Shown: positions 51,750 to 61,801, numbered from the stretch's first letter. The stretch: 64,000 nucleotides of DNA from Alphaproteobacteria bacterium (GCA_016776605.1 JADHTB010000004.1:1-64000), one strand, 5' to 3'. Notes: a model not told the origin generated them from the letters alone. Made by a program: numbers and translations.

Positions 51750-53486
51750 ATGCGGCCCCGCCTCCGTCATTGGGTTTTGTTGCTGCCGTTTCTGGCCTGT
51801 TTTCATGCCGGCGCCGTGCCGGCCCAAACCGCCGCCATACTTTCGAACCAGGACCGTCACCATCCGGTCTTTGCCGCCAATGGCATGGTGGCCAGCCAGG
51901 AAGCCCGCGCCACCAATGTGGGCGTCGACATTCTGCGCCAAGGGGGCAACGCCATTGATGCCGCCGTGGCGGTGGGCTTTACCCTGGCCGTTACCTTGCC
52001 CCGCGCGGGCAATCTGGGCGGTGGCGGCTTCATGCTGGTGCACCATGCGGGCAGCGGGGAAACCCTGGCCCTGGATTATCGTGAAAAGGCGCCGGCTAAG
52101 GCCCACCGGGATCTCTATCTGGATAAAGACGGCAACGTGGACAAGGCCAAGGCGCGCTTTTCGCATGCCTCTGTCGGGGTGCCGGGCACGGTCGCCGGCC
52201 TGATCGAGGCTCACCGCCGCTATGGCAGTCTGCCCCTGGCACAAGTCATGGCGCCGGCCATCGGGCTGGCGGAAAAAGGTCTGACGATCACCCCCGGCCT
52301 GGCCCGAAGCCTGGAAAAACGGCGCAAGCGCCTGTCGAAATGGCCGGCCAGCGCGGCCATTTTTTATAAGCCCGATGCCACCCTTTATCGGGCCGGCGAA
52401 AGCCTGGTGCAACGGGATCTGGCACAGAGCCTGCGGCGCATCGCGGCCACCGCGGGCACGGATTTCTATACGGGCGAAACAGCCGCGGCGATCACGGCCG
52501 AGATGGCGGTCAACGGCGGCCTGATCAGCCGGGACGACCTGGCCGCCTATCGCCCGGTCTGGCGCCAGCCCGCCCAGGGCAGCTATCGCGGTTACCGCAT
52601 TGCCTCCATGCCGCCGCCGTCATCGGGCGGGGTGCATCTGATCCAGATGCTGAACATGTTGGAAACCTTTCCCTTGGGCCAATTTGGCCGCAATGGCGTC
52701 GAGAGCCTGCATGTGATGGTCGAGGCCATGAAGCTGGCCTATGCCGATCGGGCCCAGCATCTAGGCGATTCGGATTTCTGGGCCGTACCCGCCAAGGGCC
52801 TGACCGCCAAAGCTTATGCCCAGAACCTGGCCGCGAACATCGAGCGGCGCCGAGCCCGGCCATCGGTCGAGATCAGCCATGGCGATCCGGGCCCGTACGA
52901 GAGCAACGAAACCACCCATTTTTCCATCATGGACCGCGCCGGCAACGTGGTCAGCAACACCTATACCTTGAATTTCAGCTTCGGCACCGGCATCGTCGCG
53001 CAAGGCACCGGCATTCTGCTGAACAATGAAATGGATGATTTTTCCGCTAAACCCGGCGTGGCCAATGCTTATGGTTTGGTTGGCGGCGAGGCCAACGCAA
53101 TCCAGGGCGGCAAACGGCCGCTTAGTTCCATGACCCCGACCATTGTCTTCAAGGACGGGGAACCGTTCCTGGCGACGGGCAGTCCGGGCGGCTCGCGCAT
53201 TATCACCATGGTGCTGCAAGTTCTAAACAACGTCATCGACCATGGCCTGAATATCGCCGAGGCCACGGCAGCGGTGCGCGTGCATCACCAATGGCTGCCG
53301 GACAAGTTGTTCGTGGAGCGTGGCCTTAGCCCCGATACCCTGGAACTGCTGCGCCAGCGCGGCCATACCGTGGTCATATCGCGGGCCGCGGGCAGCGTAC
53401 AATCCGTTATGCGCCTGCCCGATGGTGGCGGATTTCTTGGTGCCTCCGACCCGCGTAGCCAAGGCGCCCTGACCGCCGGTTATTAG
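51750..53486 (+). CDS. ggt: gamma-glutamyltranspeptidase, exported
   Basis: 578 aa from ATG 51750 behind aggga; GTG at 51720 overlaps fabI. Signal peptide about 6-25 (VLLLPFLACFHAGAVPAQ). The proenzyme cleaves before the nucleophile Thr in ESNETTHFSIMDRAGNVVSN, near residue 390. Other GGT hallmarks: GGNAIDAAVAVGFTLAVTLP, AGNLGGGGFMLVHH, GVPGTVAGLIEAHRRYG, PLSSMTPTIVF and TGSPGGSRIITMVLQ. Transfers or hydrolyses gamma-glutamyl groups of glutathione in the periplasm. Start is just after the fab operon. Confidence 0.95.
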   Translation: MRPRLRHWVLLLPFLACFHAGAVPAQTAAILSNQDRHHPVFAANGMVASQEARATNVGVDILRQGGNAIDAAVAVGFTLAVTLPRAGNLGGGGFMLVHHAGSGETLALDYREKAPAKAHRDLYLDKDGNVDKAKARFSHASVGVPGTVAGLIEAHRRYGSLPLAQVMAPAIGLAEKGLTITPGLARSLEKRRKRLSKWPASAAIFYKPDATLYRAGESLVQRDLAQSLRRIAATAGTDFYTGETAAAITAEMAVNGGLISRDDLAAYRPVWRQPAQGSYRGYRIASMPPPSSGGVHLIQMLNMLETFPLGQFGRNGVESLHVMVEAMKLAYADRAQHLGDSDFWAVPAKGLTAKAYAQNLAANIERRRARPSVEISHGDPGPYESNETTHFSIMDRAGNVVSNTYTLNFSFGTGIVAQGTGILLNNEMDDFSAKPGVANAYGLVGGEANAIQGGKRPLSSMTPTIVFKDGEPFLATGSPGGSRIITMVLQVLNNVIDHGLNIAEATAAVRVHHQWLPDKLFVERGLSPDTLELLRQRGHTVVISRAAGSVQSVMRLPDGGGFLGASDPRSQGALTAGY

Positions 53487-53576
53487 CGCACTTCAGCATG
53501 GATGACCCGGTCGGCCGATGGCCGTATGGTGGTGTCTCTTTAGAAAAAACACCAGACAGAGACGGGAACAACCAAA

Positions 53577-54317
53577 ATGCGGTTAGAGAATAAAGTCGCC
53601 GTCGTCACGGGCGCGGCATCGGGCATCGGCCGGGCATCGGCGGATTTGTTTGCATCCGAGGGTGCCAATGTCCTGGCCGTCGATCTGCCCGGTCAAGGCT
53701 TGGCCGAGGCCCATAAGGATCGCGACAATATCGCCACCATGGAACAGAACGTGGCTGATAAAGGCGCGCCGGGCCGCATCATCGCAGAAGTGATCGGACG
53801 CTTTGGCCATCTGGACATCCTGTTCAACAACGCCGGCGTCTCGCGCAACGAACTAGCGGAGCTGCAAAGCGAGGCCAATTGGGACCTGACCCTGGATATT
53901 AATCTAAAGGCGCAGTTTCTGATCATTCAGGCTGCCATTCCGCATCTGAAAGAGGCACCGGCGGGCCGTATCATCAACACCGCCTCGGTCATGGCGCGGA
54001 TGACGGATTACGGCCTGGTCGCCTATTGCGCCTCGAAAGCAGGGGTTGCCGGCATGACTCGCACCCTGGCCCTGGAGCTGGGAAAATACGGCATCACCGC
54101 CAATTACATCGAACCCGGCGCGATTTATACCGGCCTGACCCGAAAGGGCTTCGAGAACGAGGAAATAGCTGCTATCTGGGCCAAGAAAGCCGCCCTGCGG
54201 CGCCTGGGCCAACCCATCGACATCGCGCGCGGCGCCTTGTTCCTGGCATCCGAGGACGCGGGCTTTGTCTCCGGCCATGGCCTGGTGATCGATGGCGGCC
54301 TGACTTTGCGAACCTGA
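53577..54317 (+). CDS. short-chain dehydrogenase/reductase
   Basis: 246 aa. Classical SDR: TGAASGIGRASADLFASEGA, VLAVDLPG (Asp ending beta-2 favours NAD), NNAGVS, INTASVMARM (Ser) and LVAYCASKAGVAGMTRTLAL with Y-x3-K. The stop TGA overlaps the ATG of the HAD gene (TGATG), so the two are coupled; an MFS gene follows. Substrate unknown; no sugar-operon signals. Confidence 0.93.
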   Translation: MRLENKVAVVTGAASGIGRASADLFASEGANVLAVDLPGQGLAEAHKDRDNIATMEQNVADKGAPGRIIAEVIGRFGHLDILFNNAGVSRNELAELQSEANWDLTLDINLKAQFLIIQAAIPHLKEAPAGRIINTASVMARMTDYGLVAYCASKAGVAGMTRTLALELGKYGITANYIEPGAIYTGLTRKGFENEEIAAIWAKKAALRRLGQPIDIARGALFLASEDAGFVSGHGLVIDGGLTLRT

Positions 54318-55036
54318 TGGGAGTTAACGACGTGACCTTCAAGGCATTATTGTTTGATGTGTTCGGCACCGTGGTCGATTGGCGCAGCAGCATCATCGCC
54401 GAGGGCGAGGCGTTTGGCCGTGACCGGGGCCTGGACATTGATTGGGCCGCCTTCGCGGACGGCTGGCGGGCCAAATATCAACCGGCCATGCAACGGGTGC
54501 GCGAGGGCAATACCGGCTGGGTTAAGTTGGATGATCTGCACCATGCCAACCTATTGGAATTACTCGATGAATTCGCCATATCCGGGCTGTCGGAAGCGGA
54601 AGTCGAGCATTGGAACAAGGTTTGGCACCGCCTGAACCCCTGGCCGGACACTGTTGCCGGTCTGACCCGGTTGAAGCGGGATTACGTCCTGGCCACCTTG
54701 TCCAACGGCAACGTCGCGCTGCTGGTCAACATGGCGAAGCGGGCCGGCCTACCGTGGGACGCCATCCTGGGCGCGGAAGTCGCGGGCCACTACAAGCCCC
54801 AGCCGGAGGCCTATTTGAAAACCGCCGGATTTCTTGGTCTGGCGCCGGCGGAATGTCTGATGGTCGCGGCCCACAATGGCGACCTGATGGCGGCCGCGGC
54901 CTGTGGCCTGGGCACCGCGTTTGTCCGCCGGCCCACGGAATATGGCCCAGGGCAGAATTTCGACATGGAAGCGGAAAACGATTACGACTATGTTGCCGAC
55001 GATTTCCTGGATCTAGCCGGCCAACTCGGCTGCTAA
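54317..55036 (+). CDS. HAD-family hydrolase, haloacid dehalogenase type II-like
   Basis: 239 aa. The nucleophile Asp lies in ALLFDVFGTVVDWRSSIIAE (DxxGT, with V/W as in L-2-haloacid dehalogenases), motif II in TLSNGNVALL (SNG), motif III Lys in GHYKPQPEAYLKTAGFLGL and motif IV LMVAAHNGDLMAAAACGLG, where Asp is D in NGDLMAAA. FVRRPTEYGPGQNF resembles the type II dehalogenase C-terminus. Whether it dehalogenates is unproven. Sits between SDR and MFS. Confidence 0.9.
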   Translation: MGVNDVTFKALLFDVFGTVVDWRSSIIAEGEAFGRDRGLDIDWAAFADGWRAKYQPAMQRVREGNTGWVKLDDLHHANLLELLDEFAISGLSEAEVEHWNKVWHRLNPWPDTVAGLTRLKRDYVLATLSNGNVALLVNMAKRAGLPWDAILGAEVAGHYKPQPEAYLKTAGFLGLAPAECLMVAAHNGDLMAAAACGLGTAFVRRPTEYGPGQNFDMEAENDYDYVADDFLDLAGQLGC

Positions 55037-55053
55037 CGGGCAAGGCGGCCAAG

Positions 55054-56622
55054 CTGAACCAAACATCTTTAGAGGGCAACAATATCTCGCCGCTTCGGCG
55101 GGGGATCATCCTCTTCACCCTGACCTCTACCGTAGCGCTGTATGCCTTGACGGTGACCATCGCCAATGTGTCCCTGCCTCAGATGCAGGGCGCCCTGTCG
55201 GCGACCCAGGATCAGATTGCCCTGGTTATCACATTCAACATCGTCGCCACCGCCGTGGCCACGCCCATGACCGGCTGGCTGACTGCGCGGTTTGGCCAGC
55301 GGCGGGTGCTATTGACCTGCGTCGCCGCTTTCACCGTGGCCACCTTGATGTGCGGCTTTTCCGGATCGTTGGAAATGCTGGTGTTTTTCCGTGTCCTCCA
55401 GGGGCTATGCGGCGCACCTCTGGCACCGCTATCGCAATCCATCGTTCTGGCCTCGTACCCGCAACACAAACATGGCACGGCAACTTCCATATTCGGCATG
55501 GGTGTCGTGCTTGGACCGCTCATCGCGCCCACCATCGGCGGTTATTTAAGCGAGGAGTACAGCTGGCGCTGGGTCTTCTTCATGATCGTGCCCATTGGCA
55601 TGATGTCGCTGCTGGGCTGTTGGGCCTTTGTCGCGGATGGCGTGCGGGCGGCACGCATCCGCCTGGATTGGACCGGTTTTATCGCATTGTCCGTCGCCGT
55701 TGCCTCTTTCCAGTTGCTGCTGGACCGGGGGGAGCGCAACAGTTGGCTGGAATCGCCCGAAATCGTGTTGGAAATCTGTGCCGCGGCGCTGTGTTTTTAT
55801 ATTTTCCTCGTCCACACCTTTACCGCCGAAAAACCATTCCTGAATCCACGCCTGTTCCTGGACCGCAATTTCGTGATTGGCATGTCCTTGACGCTGGTTT
55901 TCGGTCTGTTGAACTTTACCCCCATGACCTTGCTGCCGGGCCTGCTGCAGAATTTGCGCGGCTATCCCGACAGCATCATCGGCCTGCTGTTGGGGGCGCG
56001 TGGGGCAGGCACCTTGCTGGGCTTTACCATCCTGTTCTTTGGCAATAAATATGACCCGCGTATTTGGCTGGTTAGCGGCTTCGCTTTGCAGGGCCTGGCT
56101 GGCTGGATGATGGCGCAGTTCGACATCAACCTGACCACCTGGGACGTGGCCTCGGCCGGCTTTTTACAGGGCCTGGGCACCGGATTTTTATGGGTGCCCT
56201 TAACCCTGGTGACCTTCAATACCCTATCACGGGAATTGTTTCCCGAAGGCTCGTCGATCTTTCATTTGACCCGCAATATCGGCTCTTCCGTCCACATCTC
56301 GATCAGCGTCGCGCTTGTTCTCCACAGTGCCAAAATAAACTACAGCCATCTGTCGGAGGCGGTGACGCCCTATGCCAAGGCCTGGCAAATTCCATCCGTG
56401 GCCGGCGGTTGGAGCATGGGGTCTATTCAAAGCCTGGCCCATGTCAGCAGCGAGGTGCAGCGCCAGGGACTGATGATCGGTTATATCAACGCCTTCTATT
56501 TTTATACCCTGACCGCCCTGGCGGCACTGCCCCTGATCATGTTGGTGCGGATGAAGAAAGCACCTGCCAAAAACCCGACAAAACGGGTGCTGCGGCCCGT
56601 AAAGACAGTTCAAACCCGATAG
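55054..56622 (+). CDS. MFS drug/metabolite exporter (DHA2-like), start codon uncertain
   Basis: About 522 aa from a CTG at 55054; no ATG, GTG or TTG exists between the HAD stop (55036) and TM1. ATC 55084, eight bases after agaggg, is another non-canonical possibility. The body is a 14-TM DHA2 permease: TIANVSLPQMQGALSATQDQ, TPMTGWLTARFGQRRVLLTC (loop 2-3 motif), VFFRVLQGLCGAPLAPLSQS and FGMGVVLGPLIAPTIGGYLS (motif C, antiporter). Similar to EmrB exporters. Overlaps the convergent cyclase gene by 13 nt. Confidence 0.88.
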   Translation: MNQTSLEGNNISPLRRGIILFTLTSTVALYALTVTIANVSLPQMQGALSATQDQIALVITFNIVATAVATPMTGWLTARFGQRRVLLTCVAAFTVATLMCGFSGSLEMLVFFRVLQGLCGAPLAPLSQSIVLASYPQHKHGTATSIFGMGVVLGPLIAPTIGGYLSEEYSWRWVFFMIVPIGMMSLLGCWAFVADGVRAARIRLDWTGFIALSVAVASFQLLLDRGERNSWLESPEIVLEICAAALCFYIFLVHTFTAEKPFLNPRLFLDRNFVIGMSLTLVFGLLNFTPMTLLPGLLQNLRGYPDSIIGLLLGARGAGTLLGFTILFFGNKYDPRIWLVSGFALQGLAGWMMAQFDINLTTWDVASAGFLQGLGTGFLWVPLTLVTFNTLSRELFPEGSSIFHLTRNIGSSVHISISVALVLHSAKINYSHLSEAVTPYAKAWQIPSVAGGWSMGSIQSLAHVSSEVQRQGLMIGYINAFYFYTLTALAALPLIMLVRMKKAPAKNPTKRVLRPVKTVQTR

Positions 56623-58451
56623 ACCGTCAAGGCCTCCCGGCGGCCTCTGATCTGTTGCAGGCCCAGCTTCTCCGCGCCCTTGATGTGCGCGGCATCATGG
56701 GTTGCCTGGGACACGATGATGGTGACCGGCGAGGCCGGATCGGGCAGCGTGCGGCCCAGTTCTTCCAGCCGATGGCTGATATTTACGCTATCGCCCACGA
56801 TGGTGTAGTTCATGCGCTGGGGCGCCCCGATATTGCCGACGATGACGGGTCCGGTATGTACGCCAATACGCAAGGCCAGGGCGTTTTTGCCCGCGGCTTC
56901 GTTGCGTTTGTTCCCCGCCTCGACCGCGCCGCGGATCGCCAGCGCGGCCTGACAGGCGCGGGCGGCGTGATCGGATTGCGCCTCCGGCGCCCCCCAAAAT
57001 GCCATCACGGCATCGCCGATGTATTTATCAATGGTGCCGCCCTGGGCTTCGATGCAAGCACCCACATCAGCGAAATGAGCATTCAGTAACATGGCTGTTT
57101 CTTCGGCCCCCAATTGTTCGGAGGCGGCGGTGAAACCAACGATATCGGTGAACATCACCGTCACCTCGCGTTGTGCGGAGCGGTTCAGCGCGCCTTCGCC
57201 CTGGCGCATCAGGCGGCGAACCAGGCTGCGCGGCACATAGGTTTCGAACCAGCGCAAAGAGGCAATCATAGCGTTAAAAGCCTGCCCGGCGTCGTTCATT
57301 TCCCTGATGCGACTGGCCGGCAGGGCAGGAAAATCATCCAGGGACAGATCGCGGATCCGCCTGGCGGCCCTGTTTAAATCCTTCAACGGTCGGCTGATAT
57401 GGCTGCTCAAGGCCCAGGCCAGAAAAAGCGACAGCAACAGCGCGACCAGGCCAGCGATGCTGGCCCACATGACGCGCCTAAACTCGGCGGACACATCATC
57501 GTCGCGGAAATAAACGCCGATTTCCCACGGCACCTCGCCGAACCAATTCAGCCGCCGCGTTATCAATGGGTAGGCTTCGCCATCCGCCGTGCCAACGATT
57601 TGGATACCCATCTCGCGCGATAGATTACCGCCGTATTCGGGGCCCAGTTCAGGATGCAGGTAAGCCTCCAGGACCGGATCGCCAAAGCCGTCGATCGATG
57701 GCAGAGGTTGATTTGGCGACGCTTCCTTGAAACCATTTGCCAGACGGCGGTGGGCCAGAACAAAGGTATTGTCATACAGCACGAAAACTTCGCCGCCGAT
57801 GGTCCGGGAGGTCTCCGCCAGAATGGTCGAGAGTTGCGATACACTGACCGAGGCAACCAGAACGCCGGCGAATTCACCGTTCAGCCGCACCGGGCGGCGC
57901 ACGTTCAGAATAGTCAAAGGCACATCGGGCGGCCGCATGACCCTGCCCCAATAGGCCTTCTGATGGGATTGTGACAGGGTGATTTGGCGCATAATTTCAG
58001 GTGATTGGTTGTATTGCACAGCCTTAACATCGACGCCGTCATCGGCGCGGATGGCCTGTAGGCCCTGGCCCTTTTGATCCAGAAACAACAAGGCGCCAAC
58101 CTGGGGCATCCCGGCCAGGGCGGCGGCCAACGCCCGCGACAGGTCATCGGATGCGGCAATCCGGATTTGGCCATTTTCAAGCCGCCGGCCAATATGTTCC
58201 ACCGCCTGTTCCGCCGGGCGCAGACGTTGCTTTATCGCGGCCTGAACGCCATCCAGCGCCGCATCGGCCAACTTACGGGTCAGAGAAATGGTATTTTCCC
58301 GCGCACTCCACAGCCCTATCAGCAATACGGAGGCAACGGCCAGAAATACCAGGCCGCCGAAGCCGCCCATCAAGGCGGCGCGCATGCCGAGGCGAAAGGT
58401 AAAGCCCCTGGCCTTGCCCTCGGTAACAATGTCATGCTGCGGCTCTGTCAT
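56610..58451 (-). CDS. membrane-bound adenylate/guanylate cyclase with periplasmic sensor
   Basis: 613 aa from ATG 58451 (MTEPQHDIV); an in-frame upstream ATG is a less likely start. TM1 about 25-45, a ~280-residue periplasmic sensor resembling dCache (VRRPVRLNGEFAGVLVASVS), TM2 about 335-357, HAMP (ISRPLKDLNRAARRIRDLSL), then class III cyclase: TVMFTDIVGFTAASEQLGAE, GGTIDKYIGDAVMAFWGAPE, RIGVHTGPVIVGNIGAPQRM and YTIVGDSVNISHRLEELGR. Typical of ligand-gated bacterial cyclases. Convergent with MFS. Confidence 0.94.
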   Translation of the reverse strand: MTEPQHDIVTEGKARGFTFRLGMRAALMGGFGGLVFLAVASVLLIGLWSARENTISLTRKLADAALDGVQAAIKQRLRPAEQAVEHIGRRLENGQIRIAASDDLSRALAAALAGMPQVGALLFLDQKGQGLQAIRADDGVDVKAVQYNQSPEIMRQITLSQSHQKAYWGRVMRPPDVPLTILNVRRPVRLNGEFAGVLVASVSVSQLSTILAETSRTIGGEVFVLYDNTFVLAHRRLANGFKEASPNQPLPSIDGFGDPVLEAYLHPELGPEYGGNLSREMGIQIVGTADGEAYPLITRRLNWFGEVPWEIGVYFRDDDVSAEFRRVMWASIAGLVALLLSLFLAWALSSHISRPLKDLNRAARRIRDLSLDDFPALPASRIREMNDAGQAFNAMIASLRWFETYVPRSLVRRLMRQGEGALNRSAQREVTVMFTDIVGFTAASEQLGAEETAMLLNAHFADVGACIEAQGGTIDKYIGDAVMAFWGAPEAQSDHAARACQAALAIRGAVEAGNKRNEAAGKNALALRIGVHTGPVIVGNIGAPQRMNYTIVGDSVNISHRLEELGRTLPDPASPVTIIVSQATHDAAHIKGAEKLGLQQIRGRREALTVYRV

Positions 58452-58549
58452 ATCGCGTGATAATGTGGAGCAGTCCGGTGGCCGCGTCCAGCGGCCCGGG
58501 TAAAAAAAAACAGGCGTCAGTAAATCAGGAAATAAGGAACCCATTGGCC

Positions 58550-60160
58550 ATGGCAAAAGGAATGATCGTCGCGCCCCAACCGGAGGCGGTGGAAGCCGGG
58601 GCCGCTATCCTGGAACAGGGCGGCAACGCCGTCGATGCGGCCATGGCCTGTGCCTTTGCGCAAGGCGTGGTCGATCCGCAAATGTGCGGCATCGCCGGCT
58701 TTGGCAGCATGCAGGTCTATCTGCCCGAGCGCGATGTCCACCAGTGCATTGATTTTCATGGCCGGGCACCGGCCGGCGTGCGGCCCGATATGTGGCAGCA
58801 TCTGATCGAGGGCGAGACGCGGGACGGCTTTGGCTTCATTCTCAAGGGCCATGTCAACGACATGGGCTATCAGTCCATCACCGTGCCCGGCAGCCTAAAA
58901 GCCTATGCGGAGGCACAGACCGCCTGGGGCAAGCTGCCTTGGGCGGAAGTTATTGCCCCGGCCATCGACATTGCCGAAGCCGGAACCGTAATCCGACCCT
59001 CCATGTATAATTTCTGGACCGAAGATGACGGCTCCGGCCGGGTGGTCTCGGTCGAGCGCCTGCGCCTGACTCCGTCGGGACGCAAGATTTACTTCCACGC
59101 GGACGGCCGCTTGCGCAAGACGGGCGAAATCCTGGTCAACCGGGATTTGGGCCAGACCTTGCGCCGCATTGCCAAGGTGGGGGCGGAAGATTTCTACACC
59201 GGCGAGATCGCCGCCGCCATCGCCGCCGACATGGCGGCCAATGGCGGCCTGCTATCAGCCCAGGATCTGGCCGACTACCGCACCTCGCATCTGTCGCCTT
59301 TAATGGGTACATACCGCGGCCATCAGATCGCCACCAATCAACCACCGGGCGGCGGCATCATGGTGCTGCAAATTCTGAATGCTCTGGAATGTTTTGATTT
59401 ATCCGCCATGGGCCACAATTCCGCCGAATATATCCGGGTCATCGCCGAGGCCATGAAGCGGGCGACCACGGACAAGGATAATTTTGTCGGCGATCCTAAT
59501 TTTGTCGACGTGCCTGTGGAACGCCTGACCTCGAAGGCCTATGGCAGAGAGCAGGCAGCCGCCATAGAGCGTGGTGAGGTGGCCCATGTAGAGCGCCTGC
59601 AGGGGCCGAAGGAGTCCCTTAATACCACTCATATCTGCGTCATAGACGGGGCAGGCAATGCGGTCTCCATGACCCATTCACTGGGCATGCCCTCGGGCGT
59701 TATCACGGATGGCCTGGGTTTCATGTACAACGGCTGCATGGGCGTGTTCGACCCGCGGCCGGGACGGGCCGGTTCCCTGGCGCCCGGCAAGGGGCGCTTT
59801 TCCTCGCTCTGCCCGACGATTGTCCTGCGGGACGGCGAACCGGTCCTGGTGATCGGCGCGCCGGGCGGCACCCAGATCGCCATGGGGGTGTTGCAGGGCA
59901 TTCTGAATGTGTTGGATTTTGATATGTCCCCCCTTGAAGCGGTCTCGGCGCCACGCTTTTCCGCCACTTCCGATCCCATAGATGTGTCCAACCGCATCCC
60001 CCGCGCGGTCACCGACCGGCTGGCCGAACAGGGTTATCAGATCGTCCGCAACGCCCACAGCTACCCCTTCGCATCGGTGCATGCCATTCGCATCGACGAC
60101 GGGCAATGGCGCGGCGGTGCTGACCCAAACCGCGACGGCATGGCCCTGTTAGTGCCGTGA
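58550..60160 (+). CDS. gamma-glutamyltransferase-family protein without signal peptide
   Basis: 536 aa from ATG 58550 (MAKGMIVAPQPEAVEAGAAI), 14 nt after aaggaa. Ntn-hydrolase of the GGT superfamily: GGNAVDAAMACAFAQGVVDP, GSMQVYLPERD, VPGSLKAYAEAQTAWGKLPW and the processing Thr in SLNTTHICVIDGAGNAVSMT. It lacks a leader, unlike ggt at 51750, and so belongs to the cytosolic GGT-like group (acylases, YwrD-like). Substrate unknown. Confidence 0.9.
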   Translation: MAKGMIVAPQPEAVEAGAAILEQGGNAVDAAMACAFAQGVVDPQMCGIAGFGSMQVYLPERDVHQCIDFHGRAPAGVRPDMWQHLIEGETRDGFGFILKGHVNDMGYQSITVPGSLKAYAEAQTAWGKLPWAEVIAPAIDIAEAGTVIRPSMYNFWTEDDGSGRVVSVERLRLTPSGRKIYFHADGRLRKTGEILVNRDLGQTLRRIAKVGAEDFYTGEIAAAIAADMAANGGLLSAQDLADYRTSHLSPLMGTYRGHQIATNQPPGGGIMVLQILNALECFDLSAMGHNSAEYIRVIAEAMKRATTDKDNFVGDPNFVDVPVERLTSKAYGREQAAAIERGEVAHVERLQGPKESLNTTHICVIDGAGNAVSMTHSLGMPSGVITDGLGFMYNGCMGVFDPRPGRAGSLAPGKGRFSSLCPTIVLRDGEPVLVIGAPGGTQIAMGVLQGILNVLDFDMSPLEAVSAPRFSATSDPIDVSNRIPRAVTDRLAEQGYQIVRNAHSYPFASVHAIRIDDGQWRGGADPNRDGMALLVP

Positions 60161-60211
60161 TTTTGCTGTATAAGAGGCGCTAACGTTTAAAAAAATAAGC
60201 GAGTAGACCAT

Positions 60212-61327
60212 ATGCCATCGAAGCTGTTTTCGCCCATTACCATGCGCGGCCTGACCCTGAGCAACCGGATCGTTGTCGCGCCCATGTGTCAATATAGCGC
60301 CCAGGACGGCACGGCCCAGGACTGGCATTTAATGCATCTGGGGCAACTATGCACCGGGGGCGCCGGCCTGGTTATAGCCGAGGCAACGGGGGTTTCGCCC
60401 GCGGGTAGGATCAGTCCGCAATGCCTGGGCCTCTATTCCGATGCCAATGAGGCGGCCATCAAACGGGTTATCGATTTCTGCCAGGAACACGGCACCGGCC
60501 AGATCGGTGTGCAGCTGGGTCACGCCGGGCGCAAGGCCTCGACCGGGGCGCCAGGCACCGGCCGCCAGGCGATAGGCCCGGACGAAGCCGATGGCTGGCA
60601 GACCGTCGCGCCATCGGCCCTGCCCTACGCAGAGGACTGGAATCTGCCATTGGCCCTGGACGATGCCGGGCTGGCTGAGGTCAAGGCGCAGTTCGTGGCC
60701 GCGGCCCAGCGGGCGGCACGAGCCGGTTACGCCTTGGCGGAACTGCATGCGGCCCATGGTTATCTGTTGCATCAATTCCTCTCGCCTATCTCTAATCAAC
60801 GCAATGACGGCTACGGCGGCGATCTGGACGGGCGGATGCGGTTTCCTCTGGAAGTGTTCGCCGCCGTTCGCGCGGTCTGGCCGGAAGACCGCCCCCTGGG
60901 TGTACGGGTTTCGGCCACGGATTGGGTCGATGGGGGCTGGACCGTGGAAGAGACGGTGGTCTTCGCGCGGGAGATGAAAGCCCTGGGTTGTGATTTCATG
61001 GATGTCTCCTCCGGCGGCCTGGATCCCCGGCAGGACATTCCCCTTGGTCCCGGCTATCAGGTTCATCTGGCCGAACAGGTCCGCGCCGAAGCCGAAATCC
61101 CAACCATGGCCGTGGGCATGATCAACGATGGCCACCAGGCCGAAGCAATCGTGGCCAATGGTCAGTCGGATATGGTGGCCCTGGCGCGGGGCATGTTGTT
61201 CGATCCGCACTGGGCCTGGCACGCGGCGGAAGATTTAGGGGTCGAGATCCCTTATCCGCGGCAATATCTACGCAGCCGGCCCTCGCTTTGGCCCCAGGCA
61301 TTCACCACCCGCGCCGCCGCCGAATAG
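60212..61327 (+). CDS. Old Yellow Enzyme, YqjM/XenA-like
   Basis: 371 aa. FMN-binding TIM barrel: FSPITMRGLTLSNRIVVAPM then CQYSAQDGTAQDWHLMHLGQ has the YqjM-type Cys at the flavin; GVQLGHAGRKAS carries the substrate-binding His/Arg region, HAAHGYLLHQFLSPISNQRN with GYGGDLDGRMRFPLEV is the family signature. ene-reductase of alpha,beta-unsaturated carbonyls using NADPH. Monocistronic with a 51-nt gap after the GGT-like gene. Confidence 0.95.
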   Translation: MPSKLFSPITMRGLTLSNRIVVAPMCQYSAQDGTAQDWHLMHLGQLCTGGAGLVIAEATGVSPAGRISPQCLGLYSDANEAAIKRVIDFCQEHGTGQIGVQLGHAGRKASTGAPGTGRQAIGPDEADGWQTVAPSALPYAEDWNLPLALDDAGLAEVKAQFVAAAQRAARAGYALAELHAAHGYLLHQFLSPISNQRNDGYGGDLDGRMRFPLEVFAAVRAVWPEDRPLGVRVSATDWVDGGWTVEETVVFAREMKALGCDFMDVSSGGLDPRQDIPLGPGYQVHLAEQVRAEAEIPTMAVGMINDGHQAEAIVANGQSDMVALARGMLFDPHWAWHAAEDLGVEIPYPRQYLRSRPSLWPQAFTTRAAAE

Positions 61328-61432
61328 CAGCCGGATAACAGAGCCCGGCGTTGTTGCTGAAAAAAAATTGTTGCGGTCTAGTTTGAGGCGTTTAGGCTGA
61401 GTTTTGCTGACTGCGGCGCCGTGAGGAGAAGT

Positions 61433-61801
61433 ATGCCTGAAACTGGTAAACGTTTGCTGGTAGTGGATGACGAGCCAGATTTTGCTGATTTCGTAAAACG
61501 AACAGCGGAAGGCATGGGCTATGACGTTTCGGCCCTGTCTGATCCCAACCTGTTCAAAGAAGCCTATGCGGCGTTCAAGCCTAATGTCATCGTACTGGAT
61601 ATGGTGATGCCGGATATTGAAGGCATTGAATTGGTGCAATGGTTGGCCCAACAGGGCTGTGAGGCCAAGATTTTGGTGGTCACCGGTTATAATCCCTACT
61701 ACGGCAAAATGGCGCTCGGCCTGGGCGAGGTGCGGGGCCTGCAGGTAGAATCCCACCAGAAACCGATTAGCCTCGCCGACCTGCGCAAAGCACTCTCGTA
61801 G
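61433..61801 (+). CDS. single-domain response regulator (CheY-like)
   Basis: 122 aa from ATG 61433 behind gaggag. Receiver domain only: VVDDEPDFADF acidic pocket, phospho-acceptor Asp in VIVLDMVMPDIEGIE (~54), Thr in LVVTGYNP and Lys in SHQKPISLADL (~107). No output domain and no kinase nearby, so its partner is elsewhere. Confidence 0.93.
   Translation: MPETGKRLLVVDDEPDFADFVKRTAEGMGYDVSALSDPNLFKEAYAAFKPNVIVLDMVMPDIEGIELVQWLAQQGCEAKILVVTGYNPYYGKMALGLGEVRGLQVESHQKPISLADLRKALS

Noticed and set aside
54610..55053. N-terminal extension of the MFS frame to 670 aa
   Set aside because: The extension lies over the HAD gene in another frame and has no membrane-protein character.
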